A DNA stretch of 64,000 nucleotides from Lichtheimia corymbifera B2541 (lineage: Eukaryota > Mucoromycota > Mucoromycetes > Mucorales > Lichtheimiaceae), in the NCBI GenBank assembly GCA_000697475.1, contig JNEU01001161.1, forward strand, positions 186,001 through 250,000. The letters run 5' to 3'. Below the pieces are notes generated by a model that saw only the letters and a list, made by a program, of their open reading frames with translations, ran no database searches and was not told the DNA's origin. Position numbers and translations under genes: made by a program. Of this stretch, positions 22,942-34,781 are shown piece after piece (within the stretch, counting starts at the first letter, position 1; every line of letters starts with the position of its first letter).

Positions 22942-24880
22942 ATGACCATGGACGAATCCACTCCAATCTCCAATGGTCGATCGCATTCATACCATGCTGT
23001 CACCCAAGACACATCCCAAGACGACCCTACAGACGAATGGCGAGTAGAAATCGACGTCAAAGGACAAATCGACACGGGCAATGTGGACGAACGGGGGTTC
23101 TCTTGGACTAAACTTATGCAATATACAGGCCCAGGTAATTGTGCTACTATCTCCTCAAGTTGATAATGGTAGCTAATCATTGCTTTGTTTGTTTGTAGGA
23201 TGGTTGATGTAAGCTTGATGCTAATCAACATGGATCGTTCTCTATATGCTTATCTATATCTATAGGTCAGTTGCTTATCTGGATCCAGGAAACCTTGAGA
23301 GCGACCTGCAGTCTGGTGCACTTGCAGGGTACAAGTTGTTATGGCTACTTTTTTGGGTACATGCTGCAGGTACATTCAGAAAAGGGGAGATGATGATAAT
23401 GATTCCCACCACCAGACTGATATGCTCTTACTTTTTAGGTCTGATGATTCAGATTCTCTCGGCCAGGTTGGGTGTCGTCACGAATCGACATCTTGCACAG
23501 CTGATTAATCAGACATACTCTCGACCCTTATCGTTAGCCATTTGGGCATTTTCACAACTTGCCGTGATCGGATCAGACATTCAAGAAATCATTGGAACAG
23601 CGATTGCACTAAAGATTATCTTCGGTTTCTCACTTTGGATCGGCGTCATGATTACAGCCACAGATACCTTCATTTTCATGTTTCTCCAACAATATGGTGT
23701 ACGCAAGATTGAAGCATTTCTTATTACATTGATTGTTGTCATGATTGGATGCTTTTGGGTGGAGATGTTCTTATCAAAACCTCAATTCAGCGATCTCATC
23801 GAAGGCATCATTGTTCCCGAGATTCCAAAGCAAGCCGTGGTCCAAGCTGTGGGTACCATTGGTGCAGTTATTATGCCACACAATTTATACTTGCACAGGT
23901 AATGAGATCTTCTTTTTAGATTGTCAAATGAAGCTTATCGGTTGTTGTTGTTATTAGTGCCTTGGTGATGTCAAGAAATCTGGGAGCCAATCCATCCGTG
24001 CGTAAACTGAAGGAGGCCAATTTCTACTTTGGAATCGAGTCAGCCATTGCATTGTTCACCTCATTTTTGATCAATATGGCGATCGTGGTGGTCTTTGCCC
24101 AAGTGTTTTACCAACCAGGTCAAATTGTCCAATCACTTCCTGGATTATATGATGCGTCCAATGTCCTCAACAAGACGCTTGGCCATTATGCAAAGTATTT
24201 ATGGGCAGCAGGTCTGCTTGCAGCTGGTCAGAGTTCCACCATGACTGGTACCTTGGCGGGTCAATATGTAAGTTTTCTTTTGCATTGTTTCAATTCGTGT
24301 AACATCTCACACATTACCCATGTTATTCTTAGGTAGTTGAAGGGTTCTTTGGAGCCATCTTTAAAAAGGAATGGCATCGAGTTGCTCTCACAAGAATGAT
24401 TTCACTGGTACCAAGCATGTCAGTGGCCGTACTTGCTGTCGAACGTTTTGATACAATGGGCGAGATTCTCAATGTACTTCAAAGGTAAAGAAGGAAGAGG
24501 AGGAGGACCCAGGCCCAATGGGCACAATATCACCATGGGAAATAAGCAATGTGGGCACGTGTGGGGGTCTGTGTGCAAAAAAGTGCTTGTGGCTAAGTGG
24601 ATTGTTTGTATGTGTGTCTAGTCTTTGCTTGCCGATTGTCCTTGTTCCCATTCTCAAGCTTACATCATCCACGGCTATCATGACCGGTCAATTCAGAAGC
24701 AGCAGAGCTGGACGCATTTTGGCATGGCTTATATCATGGGTGGTCATTGGTTTCAATGTCTATCTCTTTGGAATGTTCTTGGATGATTTCAATTGGTCAT
24801 GGTGGATGGTCACCTTAACCGGTATCTACATGATATTCGTTAGCTATCTCATCTACACTCCTTTAGATCTTTCCAAATGA
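22942..24880 (+). CDS. NRAMP/SLC11-family divalent metal transporter
   Basis: Model join(22942..23134, 23199..23208, 23266..23369, 23439..23898, 23958..24267, 24333..24484, 24622..24880), 495 aa. NRAMP proteins couple proton flow to Mn2+/Fe2+ import (yeast Smf1-3). Both signature metal-binding motifs are intact: DPGN in helix 1 (SVAYLDPGNLESDLQSG) and MPHN in helix 6 (GAVIMPHNLYLHS). Other family marks are LSARLGVVT, IGSDIQEIIGTAIAL and AAGQSSTMTGTLAGQYV. About 60 hydrophilic N-terminal residues precede helix 1; about 11 helices fit. Exon 2 is a 10-nt microexon (GATGGTTGAT) encoding part of the GWLM junction. Without it the frame breaks, so its inclusion is strongly supported. Whether it acts at the plasma membrane or in vacuoles/endosomes is not visible. 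Confidence 0.93.
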
Positions 24881-25451
24881 GTACAATCTCCCTCCATCCC
24901 TCTCCCCTCATCTCATCATATTCCATTTTTAATCTCCAACGCATGTTATGGGAAAAGATGAATACCGCATCAATATATAAACAAAGCATATTCATATAAG
25001 CTCGTTTTCTACCCGAATGGTTTTACTATCATCACCACATGATAAAATGGGATTCTGCAAATGCATGGTAAAAGGGATGCATGTACTACTCTACTACTAC
25101 CAAATGAGTGACTATGTGCGATAAAGCAAGGATTTTTTCTTCTTTCTGACAAGGGGAGTGTGTGCGTGTGTGTGTGTGTGTGTATGGTTCCGGCAGAATC
25201 GCGGGATGCTACTGAATCTTATATTCCCCCACACTTTGCAGTGAAGGATTGCACCACTCAGCGGTTTTTCCGGGAAATGCGTGTGTATGTGTACCACTGT
25301 GATGCATAAAACAATCGAACCTATAAAAAACGTGGATCCCGCTTGATATTTCCCGCTTTCCCTAACAAGTCGTTTTTTCTTCTTTACTCTTTTCTCTCTC
25401 CACCTTATCCTACTGCACCACTTTTTTAATACCAAATTCACCCTCGAAAAC
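24881..25451. other. Intergenic; 3' UTR of the NRAMP gene and promoter of the SDR gene
   Basis: It contains a TG microsatellite at about 25160-25183 and a TATA box at 25322-25330. No gene is recognised. Confidence 0.5.
25322..25330 (+). promoter_or_regulatory. TATA box of the SDR gene
   Basis: TATAAAAAA, 122 nt before the ATG at 25452, followed by a T/C-rich leader. Confidence 0.55.
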
Positions 25452-26389
25452 ATGTCAGTATCACCGAATGTGCAATCACAACTTTCATTACAAGGCAAAG
25501 TCGCTATTGGTAAGACAAAGACATGCATGATGCATAAGCGTAATAAGTCTCAATTTTGTGTGTTTGATGTTTCTAGTGACTGGGGGAGCGCGTGGTCTTG
25601 GATATGAAATGATGCGAGGTCTTGCCGAGTCGGGTGCAGATGTAGCATGCATTGATCTGTTAGCCGAGACGGGTGCTCAAGCTGTTTCCACCATTGAAAA
25701 AGAATGCAACGTCAAGGGTAGTAGCTGGGGATGCGATGTGACCAATGATGAAGATGTGGCCATGGTCTTTGATCAAATTGTCCAACACCATGGTGGAATT
25801 GATATCCTGGTGACAGCTGCTGGTATCAACCAAGTGTGTGCTGCCATCGATTACACCGCAAGTGATTTCCGTAAAATCTTTGAAGTCAATGTCAATGGGA
25901 CGTTTTTCTGCGCTCAGCAAGCTGCAAAGTATGTACACTACAGATACATCCAACATGATCCCTTGCTATATTACTGACGCTTATTTAAATAGACACATGA
26001 TGAAAGCTGGAAGACCAGGATCCATTATCACGGTTGCCTCCATGTCGGCACATATTACCAATCGACCGCAAACACATGCACCCTATAATGCTACCAAGGC
26101 AGCTGTGCTTCAGCTAACGAAATCCATTGCTTGTGAATGGGCTCCTCACAATATCCGAGTTACTGCCATCTCACCAGGCTACTTTGACACTGAAATGAAT
26201 CAAAGGATTCTCCGGGAAAAAGGAGAGGAAGGCAAAAAGATGCGTCACATTTGGGAAACCGAGACACCCTCAGGTCGATTAGGCACTCCTCATGAACTAA
26301 AAGGTGTTGTTGTCTTTCTTGCTTCGGATGCTGCTTCTTTTGTCACAGGATCAGAAATTCTTGTGGATGGCGGTTACACCGCTTGGTAA
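25452..26389 (+). CDS. Short-chain dehydrogenase/reductase (polyol/sorbose reductase type)
   Basis: Model join(25452..25509, 25577..25928, 25993..26389), 268 aa, the usual length of classical SDRs. It has the cofactor motif TGGARGLG, an acidic residue after strand 2 (ADVACIDLL, suggesting NAD(H) preference), the structural NAG-like motif TAAGI, catalytic Asn in FEVNVNGTFF, Ser in ITVASMSAH, Tyr/Lys in APYNATKAAVLQL, and the C-terminal SPGYFDTEMN and LVDGGYTAW. The pattern is close to fungal sorbose reductase / D-arabinitol dehydrogenase (Sou/ArDH) proteins that interconvert ketoses and polyols. The exact substrate is inferred only. Cytosolic, no targeting signal. Confidence 0.88.
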
Positions 26390-26508
26390 CAAAACATACA
26401 CACACTCACACACAGATCCCCAATTTGCATATCTACAATCATTGTATACGGACGCGATATAAGCAATCAATAAACTGCATCAACCTTCATTTATATATAT
26501 ATAAATTC

Positions 26509-29500
26509 TCATGTCGTGCATTCTTCTAATCGATTGATCAAATTGAGCATGGTGACCACCAATTTCTCAAGCCGACTATCATTATCACCAAATACATCTT
26601 GTACAGTCCAAGGGGCTGGAACACCCACTTGTTTATCCTGGTTGAGCTTGAACATGGAGTCGTGGGGAATATGCGAAACCTAATGCACGTCTCAGCATAA
26701 GCACGGATCCACCTGTAACCTTGTCCCTGTTGTTGTTACTTACCTCAATGTCGTACCATACTTTGCCACCACCTTTCATGGCTACAAATCTAGGGGTCAC
26801 CGAGTCGTAATCGCGAGGGGTTGCAACTTGCTCAACACGCGTCACATGTAACCTATGCTCGCTCCCCAACTTGAACTTGCGAACATCTTTGTGCAAAACT
26901 TGGTTCACTGTCAACAGGTTGGGCACATTTTCATAGGCGAAATGATTGGTCGTAGCTCCATCTCGACTCGGTCTAAGGCAACGAACGTGTGAAAAGTTAC
27001 GCCCACCTTCTCTTTTAGAAAACAATAACTTGCCTGAAAGCAATCCTACGCACAAAACTGACGAACGGCTTGACTTCAGGTCTTCCAATTTCCTTGACGG
27101 CAAGTTCCATTTGAAAATCATATTTTCTAAAAAGGATATATCAATAAAGGATGTCTCCAATCCCAGTAGAGCGACTGAGCGTATTACCTATCGAGGGAAA
27201 ACCAATCCACTTGAGTGATGGCATGTTGCAATAAATCCAGCTTGTAACATTTGGCACCAGACGACTCGATATACATGACAGCGGGTTTCCAAGGTTCATT
27301 GGGTTTTGGGCGGGCTGATACGTGAACTTCATAGTAAGCAGATTGACCATAGGGCTTGGGAAGTACACCCATAAAGTTATCACGGATGGCCTCGGATGTA
27401 AATGCCCTAACAATGAAAAAACCCAATCATGAGACTCTACCTACGTACTCTGCCTCACACTAGGACTTACATGTTATTAAACTCGGGCTTAGCCTTGTGC
27501 TCCTTCATGACCAAATCTTTCACATCAAACATATCCCAAATGGTCTTTTGAACTTTTTCTGGAAGATTCCTCCATAACAAATTTCCAATCCTATCATCTC
27601 GAGTTATTTCTCATGTGCGTGAGAGAGAGAAAGGGTTGACTTACTTGGCATGCAACGTGATCTCACCGCGGAACGCTTTGATTGATTCTAGCCTAATGGG
27701 TGTGTTTTTCTCTGTGGTGAGTAGAGTTGTTCTTTGGTTTCTTCCAACCACAGTCATCATACATACCCTTCAGTCAAGGCATCCTTGATCAAGTTGAGAT
27801 TGTATTCCCGAGTCCTAATATAGCATGTGTGTGTGAATAACCGCTCTGATGAATATCAATACGAAAACACTTACAATGCCAAAATGGATGTGGGAGAGTT
27901 TTTGGATGAAGGAGGTGGAGGAGATTTTTGTGAATTGAGTCGTAAGACGCGTCGTTGTTTGCTTTTGGCAGGAGGTGCTTTTGTAGGTTTGGTGGGTGAT
28001 GGTGCTGACGGCAAAGCAGGGAAAAGATCATTTGTTGCAGGTGCTGATGCTGCTGCACCCCAGCCGCTTGAATTTGAAAGCTGACTCTTTTTGTTGTTTC
28101 CTGAACTTGGTGAAGCCGTATTGATCGTATAGCGGTTCTCGCCCCAAAGAGGTGCTTGACCAGGTGGTGTTGACGTACGTTCTGGTAAATGAAAGCCCAA
28201 ATGAATGGATTGCTTCTTGGGTGATGATCCATTTTTGGGTTTACCCCAAGAAGGTGCGGGTGATGATTGTTGTTGTGGAGAGGAACGTGCTGATTGTGGT
28301 GATGATTGAGGTGAGACACTTGAAGCTCTGTTGAACCGTCTGGTTAATTCTTCCATTTGTTGATTCAGAGTGTCGCTGTCGATAATCGAGGATGGCTTGA
28401 TATATTTCCCCGTCGCATCCTTAAAGACTGGCAACAATATGCACGCATTGCTATCATCCTTTGGATCACACACGATGGATTGGTACTTGTAGCTGTGGAG
28501 CGGGCAAAACCGTAATCCATATCTGGGCGACTCTTTGGAATAATGCACACATGGCACCACGGTTGGCTCCTTTCGACAACGTTTCTACATTCAAATTTGG
28601 TGTTGTCAGATGATGGTTCATCACTTTAAAAGCGCTTACGTACGTAGAGACTTTGAATGGTCTGGAAACGTTTCAAGGCGTCTTTGACAGCTGCATCGGT
28701 AGGACCAAAAATGTTGATTTGCTATTGAAAAAGAAAGAGTCAATTGACTGGTAACATCACGCATGAAAGAAATCATTTACCCTGCCATTCAAACTGCATT
28801 CGGTATCCGTATCATCGCCAACCACTTGCAAATAATCAGCTGCTGCCATATGAAGCATCGGAGGACCATATAACAAATCATCCACATTCTTGATATTCCT
28901 TGCAATGGTGAACTTTTCATGCGATTCATTCTTCTTGACCAGGATGGAACTTTTGGCGTCCTTCTTTTCAGCCTTCACCTTGGATTTGATTGCCTTTTTT
29001 TGTCGTGCACTCGGTAAATTGGCGTAGAATGAATCATCCGAATCAAAGCTGTCATCATCGTCATCAACGTTGTCGCTGTCATCTTCTGATAGGCTGTCAT
29101 CCTCTGTCACAGGGCTTGAGCTCTTTACTTTCTGATCCTTCTCTCCAAACACCCAGGCCGTATCATCCCATAGCTCGGGAGCGACTCCTCCAATGTAATC
29201 GCTTTTGTCAATGCTTCGGTTCTTTGAAACAATCATAGGTATAAGTTGTTGTTGGTGCATCATTGTTCATCAATATAAACACATACCAGAATAGGCAAGA
29301 GTTGGGTAGCAATCAACGTTTCCCTAAGCATGAGACCAGATTTAGAAATACACCATACAAGCTTCATTCTTGCAAGCATACATACACTTCATCACATGTC
29401 CTTTGTGAGCGTGCTTTGATCTCGAAAAACTACAATATACATGATCAAGACGTGTTACCAAGCAAAGAGGCCTTACGTCGATACCCTTGACATACCTGTA

Positions 29501-29829
29501 ACCTCGAATTGAAGGTGATCTCTGTATTTGTCTTCTTCTCGAGCTCACTGTCAAAGAAAACCAATATGGTATGGGTCATTGCGCTTTGATAACTATGCTG
29601 GCAATACTACTGACTCGAGTTTTCTACGAATTCGCGAGTAGGCATCCCTGGAAATGTAGGCAAAGCTGAAGATCCGAGTGTTTGCTACATTATGCAGTGC
29701 ATGTCAATTGTTGGAGTTTACTGCCGATGGGGCTAATTGTCACTTACGCAGGACCATGGTAATACGATCGCGAGGTGGAGAGGACAAAGAAAAGAGCGCT
29801 TGACAAGAGAAATCGAGGGCGGCGGACAT
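26509..29829 (-). CDS. Fungal multi-exon protein with a KH-like region; function unknown
   Basis: A gene of about 13-14 exons from MSAALDFSCQALFSLSSPPR (start 29829) to LNLINRLEECTT (stop 26509), estimated at about 800 aa. Early exons carry a Ser/Asp-rich acidic stretch (DDDDDSFDSDDSFYANL) with nearby Lys-rich residues. Then comes a region resembling a KH domain (LNGRINIFGPTDAAVKDALK, then RFQTIQSLYKRCRK) with PCVHYSKESPRYGLRFCPLH after it. A long Ser/Pro linker of about 150 residues follows, then a conserved-looking C-terminal domain (AYYEVHVSARPKPNEPWKPA, MYIESSGAKCYKLDLLQ, RDYDSVTPRFVAMKGGGKVW). Similar fungal proteins exist as hypothetical/DUF proteins; I recall DUF7905 but cannot confirm it. 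An RNA-binding role is only a suggestion from the KH-like part. Individual exon limits were not all resolved. Confidence 0.7.
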
Positions 29830-30852
29830 TATGCTTGTAAATCTCACCGTGTTCCTACCTAGCCTACCATAGATCAAAATGATGGCGCATCCTTACACTC
29901 ATTGATCATTGCTAAAAGCATGTCATACTCATTCACAAAGGATGGATGTAAGTGGCCGACAACAACAACAAGAAAAGCCTATTTTAAGACAATGAATTCA
30001 AGAATGATAACAAAAGAGACCAACCATGAACAAAGAGCACAAGGCATTGTTGGAACTTGTGATTACAGAATTGGCCTCTATCATAGACGTATCATTGATG
30101 CCATCATCGGAGTGGCGAGACCCATCCATCCATTTAAATGCAATAATGTTAGAATGACCCAAGTTGAAATGGAAGAATAGACTATGTACATATAGATGCC
30201 ATCCCTCACGAATAGTATCAAGGTTATCTAGATCTGCACGATCAGCCGATACAAGTGTATATGTTTTTAATCTGCAAGTCATGGCAAGCAATGTCATTCA
30301 CCAACTTGCATATGCAGCTGGTCGGTGTGTAAATATCCTTATGCATCAATGTACTGTAACGGGATTGTGGTTGTCGAGTACACTAAGGCTTGCTTACATA
30401 CCTTACGTACACTATTAAGTTCCATCTATTTAATCGTGGGCTAAGCGTGGCATTCGCAATAAGGTATAATGGAAGCATATTGAATGCATGACATAATGCA
30501 AGAAGACGTTGTTATCTCCTCCTTCTACAGTAGCAGTGATTGTGTGTAGGGTTGTTCCAGGATTGATCGTATCAGCCAATTCGTGATTTAAATGCACCAA
30601 ATGCTATGCATGAATATAAATGGGGTTCACAGACGACAACAAAGATATACAGCTTTATTATAAGCGGATCTAATTTACTTGCTCCAAATTGCATAATGCG
30701 CAGGTTATTCATGACTAACTACGAGGTGTACGATGATGATAGCAGGAGGGGGAGGAGCAGTGTGAGTGTGAGTGTGTGTGTGTGTGTCCGAGATTAAGAC
30801 ATGCTGCGTTTGAAAAAGCCAAGCAAACACCATCCTCTTCCTTTACCACTTT
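29830..30852. other. Divergent intergenic region, about 1 kb; no gene recognised
   Basis: It serves as upstream region for the KH-like gene (-) and the RING gene (+). Short open frames show no family motif or TATA-leader arrangement. A TG microsatellite at 30760-30787 precedes the RING gene. Confidence 0.45.
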
Positions 30853-32220
30853 ATGGGACAAACGCCTTCATCCATACGACAAGACAATGCATCAACCCGA
30901 ACCCTTCATTCGACTTCCATTCATTCCCGTCATCGGCCCATGTCATTCTTTCGACGACTCTCCAACCGCTTGCATAACCACCCATCTAGAAGATTTGGTC
31001 GTTACAGAGGTGGCACAGCACACACTCCATTGCGTACCGACAATGTAGATATGGCATCAGCAGGGGAGCGAGGAGAATTGGTGCCTCCTTCCAATGCAGG
31101 ACTACGTCGTCGCCACAATGCAGCATTGTCAACGTCCTCAGCATCGACCAGTTCGTCTGTTCGAAGAGCTACCTTGGCAGCTACAAGGGCAGCAGCAGCA
31201 GCAACAGGACCTCCTCCACCATCCATTCTACCCTTTGACTCTCAGTTTATGAATGCAGCCATACAACCACAACCACCTTCATCATCCAATGCAAGTAGCT
31301 CAGCAGCATCCACTGCTTCGGCCGTTTCAAACCGATCCGATTTATCACATATGCTTTCTGAAATCATTACCACCGCCATCCTATCCTCACTCAACTCGAC
31401 AACAAGTACTCGAGATAACGAATCCCAACAACAACAACAAAATGAACAACGATCAGACAATACATCCTTTCGATATTATATCCAGGTACCTATTCGTGGT
31501 AACCATGAACATGGTGATGAGGCTCGTGTACTTCCTATTGTCGTCATTGGTTACCGTTCATCATCATCATCGTCTGGAGAATCACCTACTTCTATGTCTG
31601 GGATGCCATTACCACCACAACCACCATTCTCTTTTCATTCACGTCCTCGTCCACGATCCACGGTATCCACTTCATCATCATTGGCTACTTTACAATCCAT
31701 GCCTTTATCTGTACACTCGAATCGTACAGCAGCAGCAGCAGCAGCAGCAGCACAGCAACAACAACAACAAGCTCCAGCACCCCCACCTCCTTCATCCACT
31801 GCACCACAACAACAACAACCACAACAACCACCACCACCAGCAGCTTCAACAGCAAATAACGATGGAGGACAATGGATGATTTATGTACTCAGTGGTCAGG
31901 GTGTGAGTCCTGTGCTTTCGGATAATCCTTCCTACGAAGACCTATTATGGCTATCCAATATCATTGGTCCCGCACGACCTGTTACAACCACCCAGGCTGC
32001 AATTGATGCTGTTACTCCTGTGATTCCATGGTCAGATGACACCAAACACCGGGCAAAGGGTACTGAAAGATGCTTGGTATGCCTGGATGATTTCGTTCCA
32101 AAGCAGTCAGTCCGTGTTTTAAAATGTGCTCATGTATTTCACCAAGAATGTGTGGATCGGTGGCTCTGTGAAACACACAATTCATGTCCTGTGTGCCGTG
32201 GTATTCCTGTAGACGGATGA
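30853..32220 (+). CDS. RING-H2 finger protein, putative E3 ubiquitin ligase
   Basis: Single exon, 455 aa. A C-terminal C3H2C3 RING is complete: CLVCLDDF, then VRVLKCAHVFHQECVDRWL and SCPVCRG, with the Trp that contacts E2 enzymes. The preceding about 380 residues are low complexity (Ser, Ala, Gln, Pro, His tracts) with islands such as WMIYVLSGQGVSPVLSDNPS and SYEDLLWLSNIIGPARPVTT just before the RING. That layout is seen in cytosolic Praja/RNF126-like and yeast RING-H2 ligases acting in protein quality control. There is no transmembrane segment. Substrates are unknown. The basic N-terminal part (FFRRLSNRLHNHPSRRFGRY) could be a nuclear or membrane-binding signal. Other Met codons downstream at about residue 30 could serve as start. 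Confidence 0.88.
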   Translation: MGQTPSSIRQDNASTRTLHSTSIHSRHRPMSFFRRLSNRLHNHPSRRFGRYRGGTAHTPLRTDNVDMASAGERGELVPPSNAGLRRRHNAALSTSSASTSSSVRRATLAATRAAAAATGPPPPSILPFDSQFMNAAIQPQPPSSSNASSSAASTASAVSNRSDLSHMLSEIITTAILSSLNSTTSTRDNESQQQQQNEQRSDNTSFRYYIQVPIRGNHEHGDEARVLPIVVIGYRSSSSSSGESPTSMSGMPLPPQPPFSFHSRPRPRSTVSTSSSLATLQSMPLSVHSNRTAAAAAAAAQQQQQQAPAPPPPSSTAPQQQQPQQPPPPAASTANNDGGQWMIYVLSGQGVSPVLSDNPSYEDLLWLSNIIGPARPVTTTQAAIDAVTPVIPWSDDTKHRAKGTERCLVCLDDFVPKQSVRVLKCAHVFHQECVDRWLCETHNSCPVCRGIPVDG

Positions 32221-33020
32221 AATGTTGTTATCTCTCCCTCTTTTTTACTTTTCGTACATATATATACATATATCTCTCTGTGATGAATTCTTCTCTCTCA
32301 CCCTCCATCGAATTTCCTATATACATAGATACCCGAATATATCAAATATATCTTTTCATCTTGTTTCTTGCAGTGTGTATACAAAAAAAGTGGGATGACA
32401 TTGCATATGATGATGAAATATCAGATGTTGAAAGCACTCATGCACGTTTGTCATATCGGATGATGCAATCATGTCAGAGGTACAACAAAAGAACGCTTTG
32501 GGGGGTGTGGAACTGGTAGTACAAAAATGGCTAGTCGGAATATTTATAAACAGATGCATAGGCTATGAGTCAATTGATGGATTGGGGGCTTTTGTGTGAG
32601 GTATATGTGTGCGTGGGTGGATGAATGGAAGGCACAAAAAGGCAAATACCGAAAAAAAAATCAGTCGACCGGTAACAAGATCAAACAAAACGGGGATGTT
32701 ATGGATCGGCTCTACTTTGCTTCTTTATCTTTTTGACAGCTTTTGTTTCCCTATAAGTATGCGATGGGATAAAGAGTGTGGGAGATTATGATTGGGTTAT
32801 AGAGGGGTATATTACCTTTAGAAGCAATCTTTCTATGCAACTTATCTCCGTTTTGCGCATATAGAATTACCCGCGCACAGGGCCAAGAGCGGGACAACAT
32901 GGAACATCCGCACGTGATCCGTTATCGTTTCGGCACTTTTGAGGTCCATTATAAAAAGAAGACCAAGGTGCGGGGTGGTTTCAGCCCCACCTTCACTCCA
33001 CTTTTCCTCAATCCTACACT
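32221..33020. other. Intergenic, 800 bp; 3' UTR and aminotransferase promoter
   Basis: Repeated ATATATA/CTCTC near 32257-32310. No coding exon is seen. The 3' end holds the TATA box at 32950-32958. Confidence 0.5.
32950..32958 (+). promoter_or_regulatory. TATA box of the alanine aminotransferase gene
   Basis: TATAAAAAG, 71 nt before the ATG at 33021. The leader ends CTCAATCCTACACTATGG. Confidence 0.65.
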
Positions 33021-34781
33021 ATGGTAGCAAATACACCTGTTCTAACTGTTGATAACATCAACCCCAATATTCGTGACATGGAATACGCTGTGCGTGGCCG
33101 CATTGCTATTCGTGCCGAAGAAATCCGTGACCAACTCAACAACGGCGAACAACTTCCTTTCAAGGCTGTAGTCAACTGCAATATTGGTAATCCACAACAG
33201 CTTGAACAAAAGCCTATTACTTTCTTCCGTCAGGTATGTATATCTTTTGTGTGGAAGGGTATCATCATCATTGTGTGCTAACATGCACTTTTTAGGTGGC
33301 CTCGCTCTGTGAGAACCCTGAATTGTTGGCTGCTGACAAGGAAGCTATTGTCTCACAATTATATCCATCGGATGCCATTGCTCGTGCACGCAAGATCATG
33401 TCCATGATTGGTTCAAGCACAGGTGCCTATTCTCATTCACAAGGTGTGGCAGGTATTCGTCAGACGGTGGCACGCTTCCTTGAAGAGCGTGATGGCCATC
33501 CCGCGGATCCCAATCACATTTACTTGACACAAGGTGCCTCCTCTGGTGTACAATCCATTCTTTCTATTATGACACAAAACAACCAAACTGGTATTCTGAT
33601 GTAAGTATGAGGGGAGAGGAAATGGCCAAGATGGGATATTGAATGTATCATGTTGCATAGTCCCATTCCTCAATATCCTTTGTATTCCGCAACCTTAACA
33701 CTCTTGGGTGCCACGCCTGTGCCATATTACTTGGATGAAGATTCTGGTTGGAGTTTGGATGTTGCCTCATTGGAAAAGACAGTGAATGAAGCTCGCAGCA
33801 ATGGTACGGATGTGCGTGCCCTCGTAATCATCAACCCTGGTAATCCCACAGGCCAATGTTTGAGCGAAGACAATATCCGGGAGATCATTGAATTTTGCGC
33901 CAAGGCCAAGCTTGTCTTGTTGGCTGATGAGGTGTACCAGACCAACATTTATGAACCCGAACAACGGCCCTTTGTGAGCTTTAAAAAGGTATTGCGTGAT
34001 CTCAACAGCCCTGTTGAATTGGTATCTTTCCATTCCATCTCCAAGGGTATGATTGGTGAATGTGGTCGTCGTGGTGGCTATTTTGAATGCTGCAACTTTG
34101 ATGAGGGCGTGATGCAACAACTTTACAAGATGGCATCCGTTTCCTTATGTCCCAATGTCCCAGGCCAAATCATGGTTGATTTGATGGTCAATCCTCCCCG
34201 ACCCAATGATCCCTCGTACCCCACGTACAATGACGAAATCCAAGGCCTCTATGAATCCCTTCGTCGCCGCTCGAAAAAGCTTGAGGCGGCGTTCAACAAA
34301 ATGGAAGGTGTCACTTGTCAACCAGCCATGGGATCCATGTACTTGTTCCCAAGAATCCGTCTCCCTGCTAAGGCTATTGAAGAAGCTCAAAAGGAAGGAT
34401 TGGCTCCGGATGCTTTCTATTCTGAAAAAATGTTGGAGGCCACAGGTAAGATCATGTGTATTGTGTTTGTGTCATAAAGAAGGAAAAAAATGCTCATCAT
34501 GCCTCAATCCATTTTTTTTTGGCTGTTCCTGCAGGTGTTTGTGTCGTACCTGGTACGTGTGTTTCCCACGCTCTCAACCAATGAGCCACCGATCCACTGT
34601 TTTCCTCGGAACCCTATACAACTAACGCTCTCTGCTTTATCTTTTAGGCTCTGGTTTCTCACAAAAGGAGGGTACCTGGCATTTCCGCTCCACCTTTTTG
34701 CCACCCGAACGCTTGTTTGACGACTTTTGTCAGGATATCCAACGATTCCACAATGATTTTATGGCTGCCTACAGCTCATAA
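33021..34781 (+). CDS. Alanine aminotransferase (PLP fold type I)
   Basis: Model join(33021..33233, 33296..33600, 33661..34445, 34535..34552, 34648..34781), 484 aa, the usual length of eukaryotic ALT. It interconverts alanine + 2-oxoglutarate and pyruvate + glutamate. Family-specific stretches are evident: FKAVVNCNIGNPQQLEQKPI, SSTGAYSHSQGVAGIRQTVA, YLTQGASSGVQSILSI, the PLP-contacting NPGNPTGQCLS and LADEVYQTNIY, and the Schiff-base lysine in SFHSISKGMIGECGRRGGYF. The C terminus GTWHFRSTFLPPERLF matches the ALT end. Exon 4 is an 18-nt microexon joining ATG-VCVVPG-SGF. No mitochondrial presequence is seen, so a cytosolic form is likely. Confidence 0.93.

Noticed and set aside
31253..31879. 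208-codon alternative frame inside the RING gene
   Set aside because: Out-of-frame reading of Ser/Gln/His-coding triplet runs; the RING frame has the complete zinc motif.
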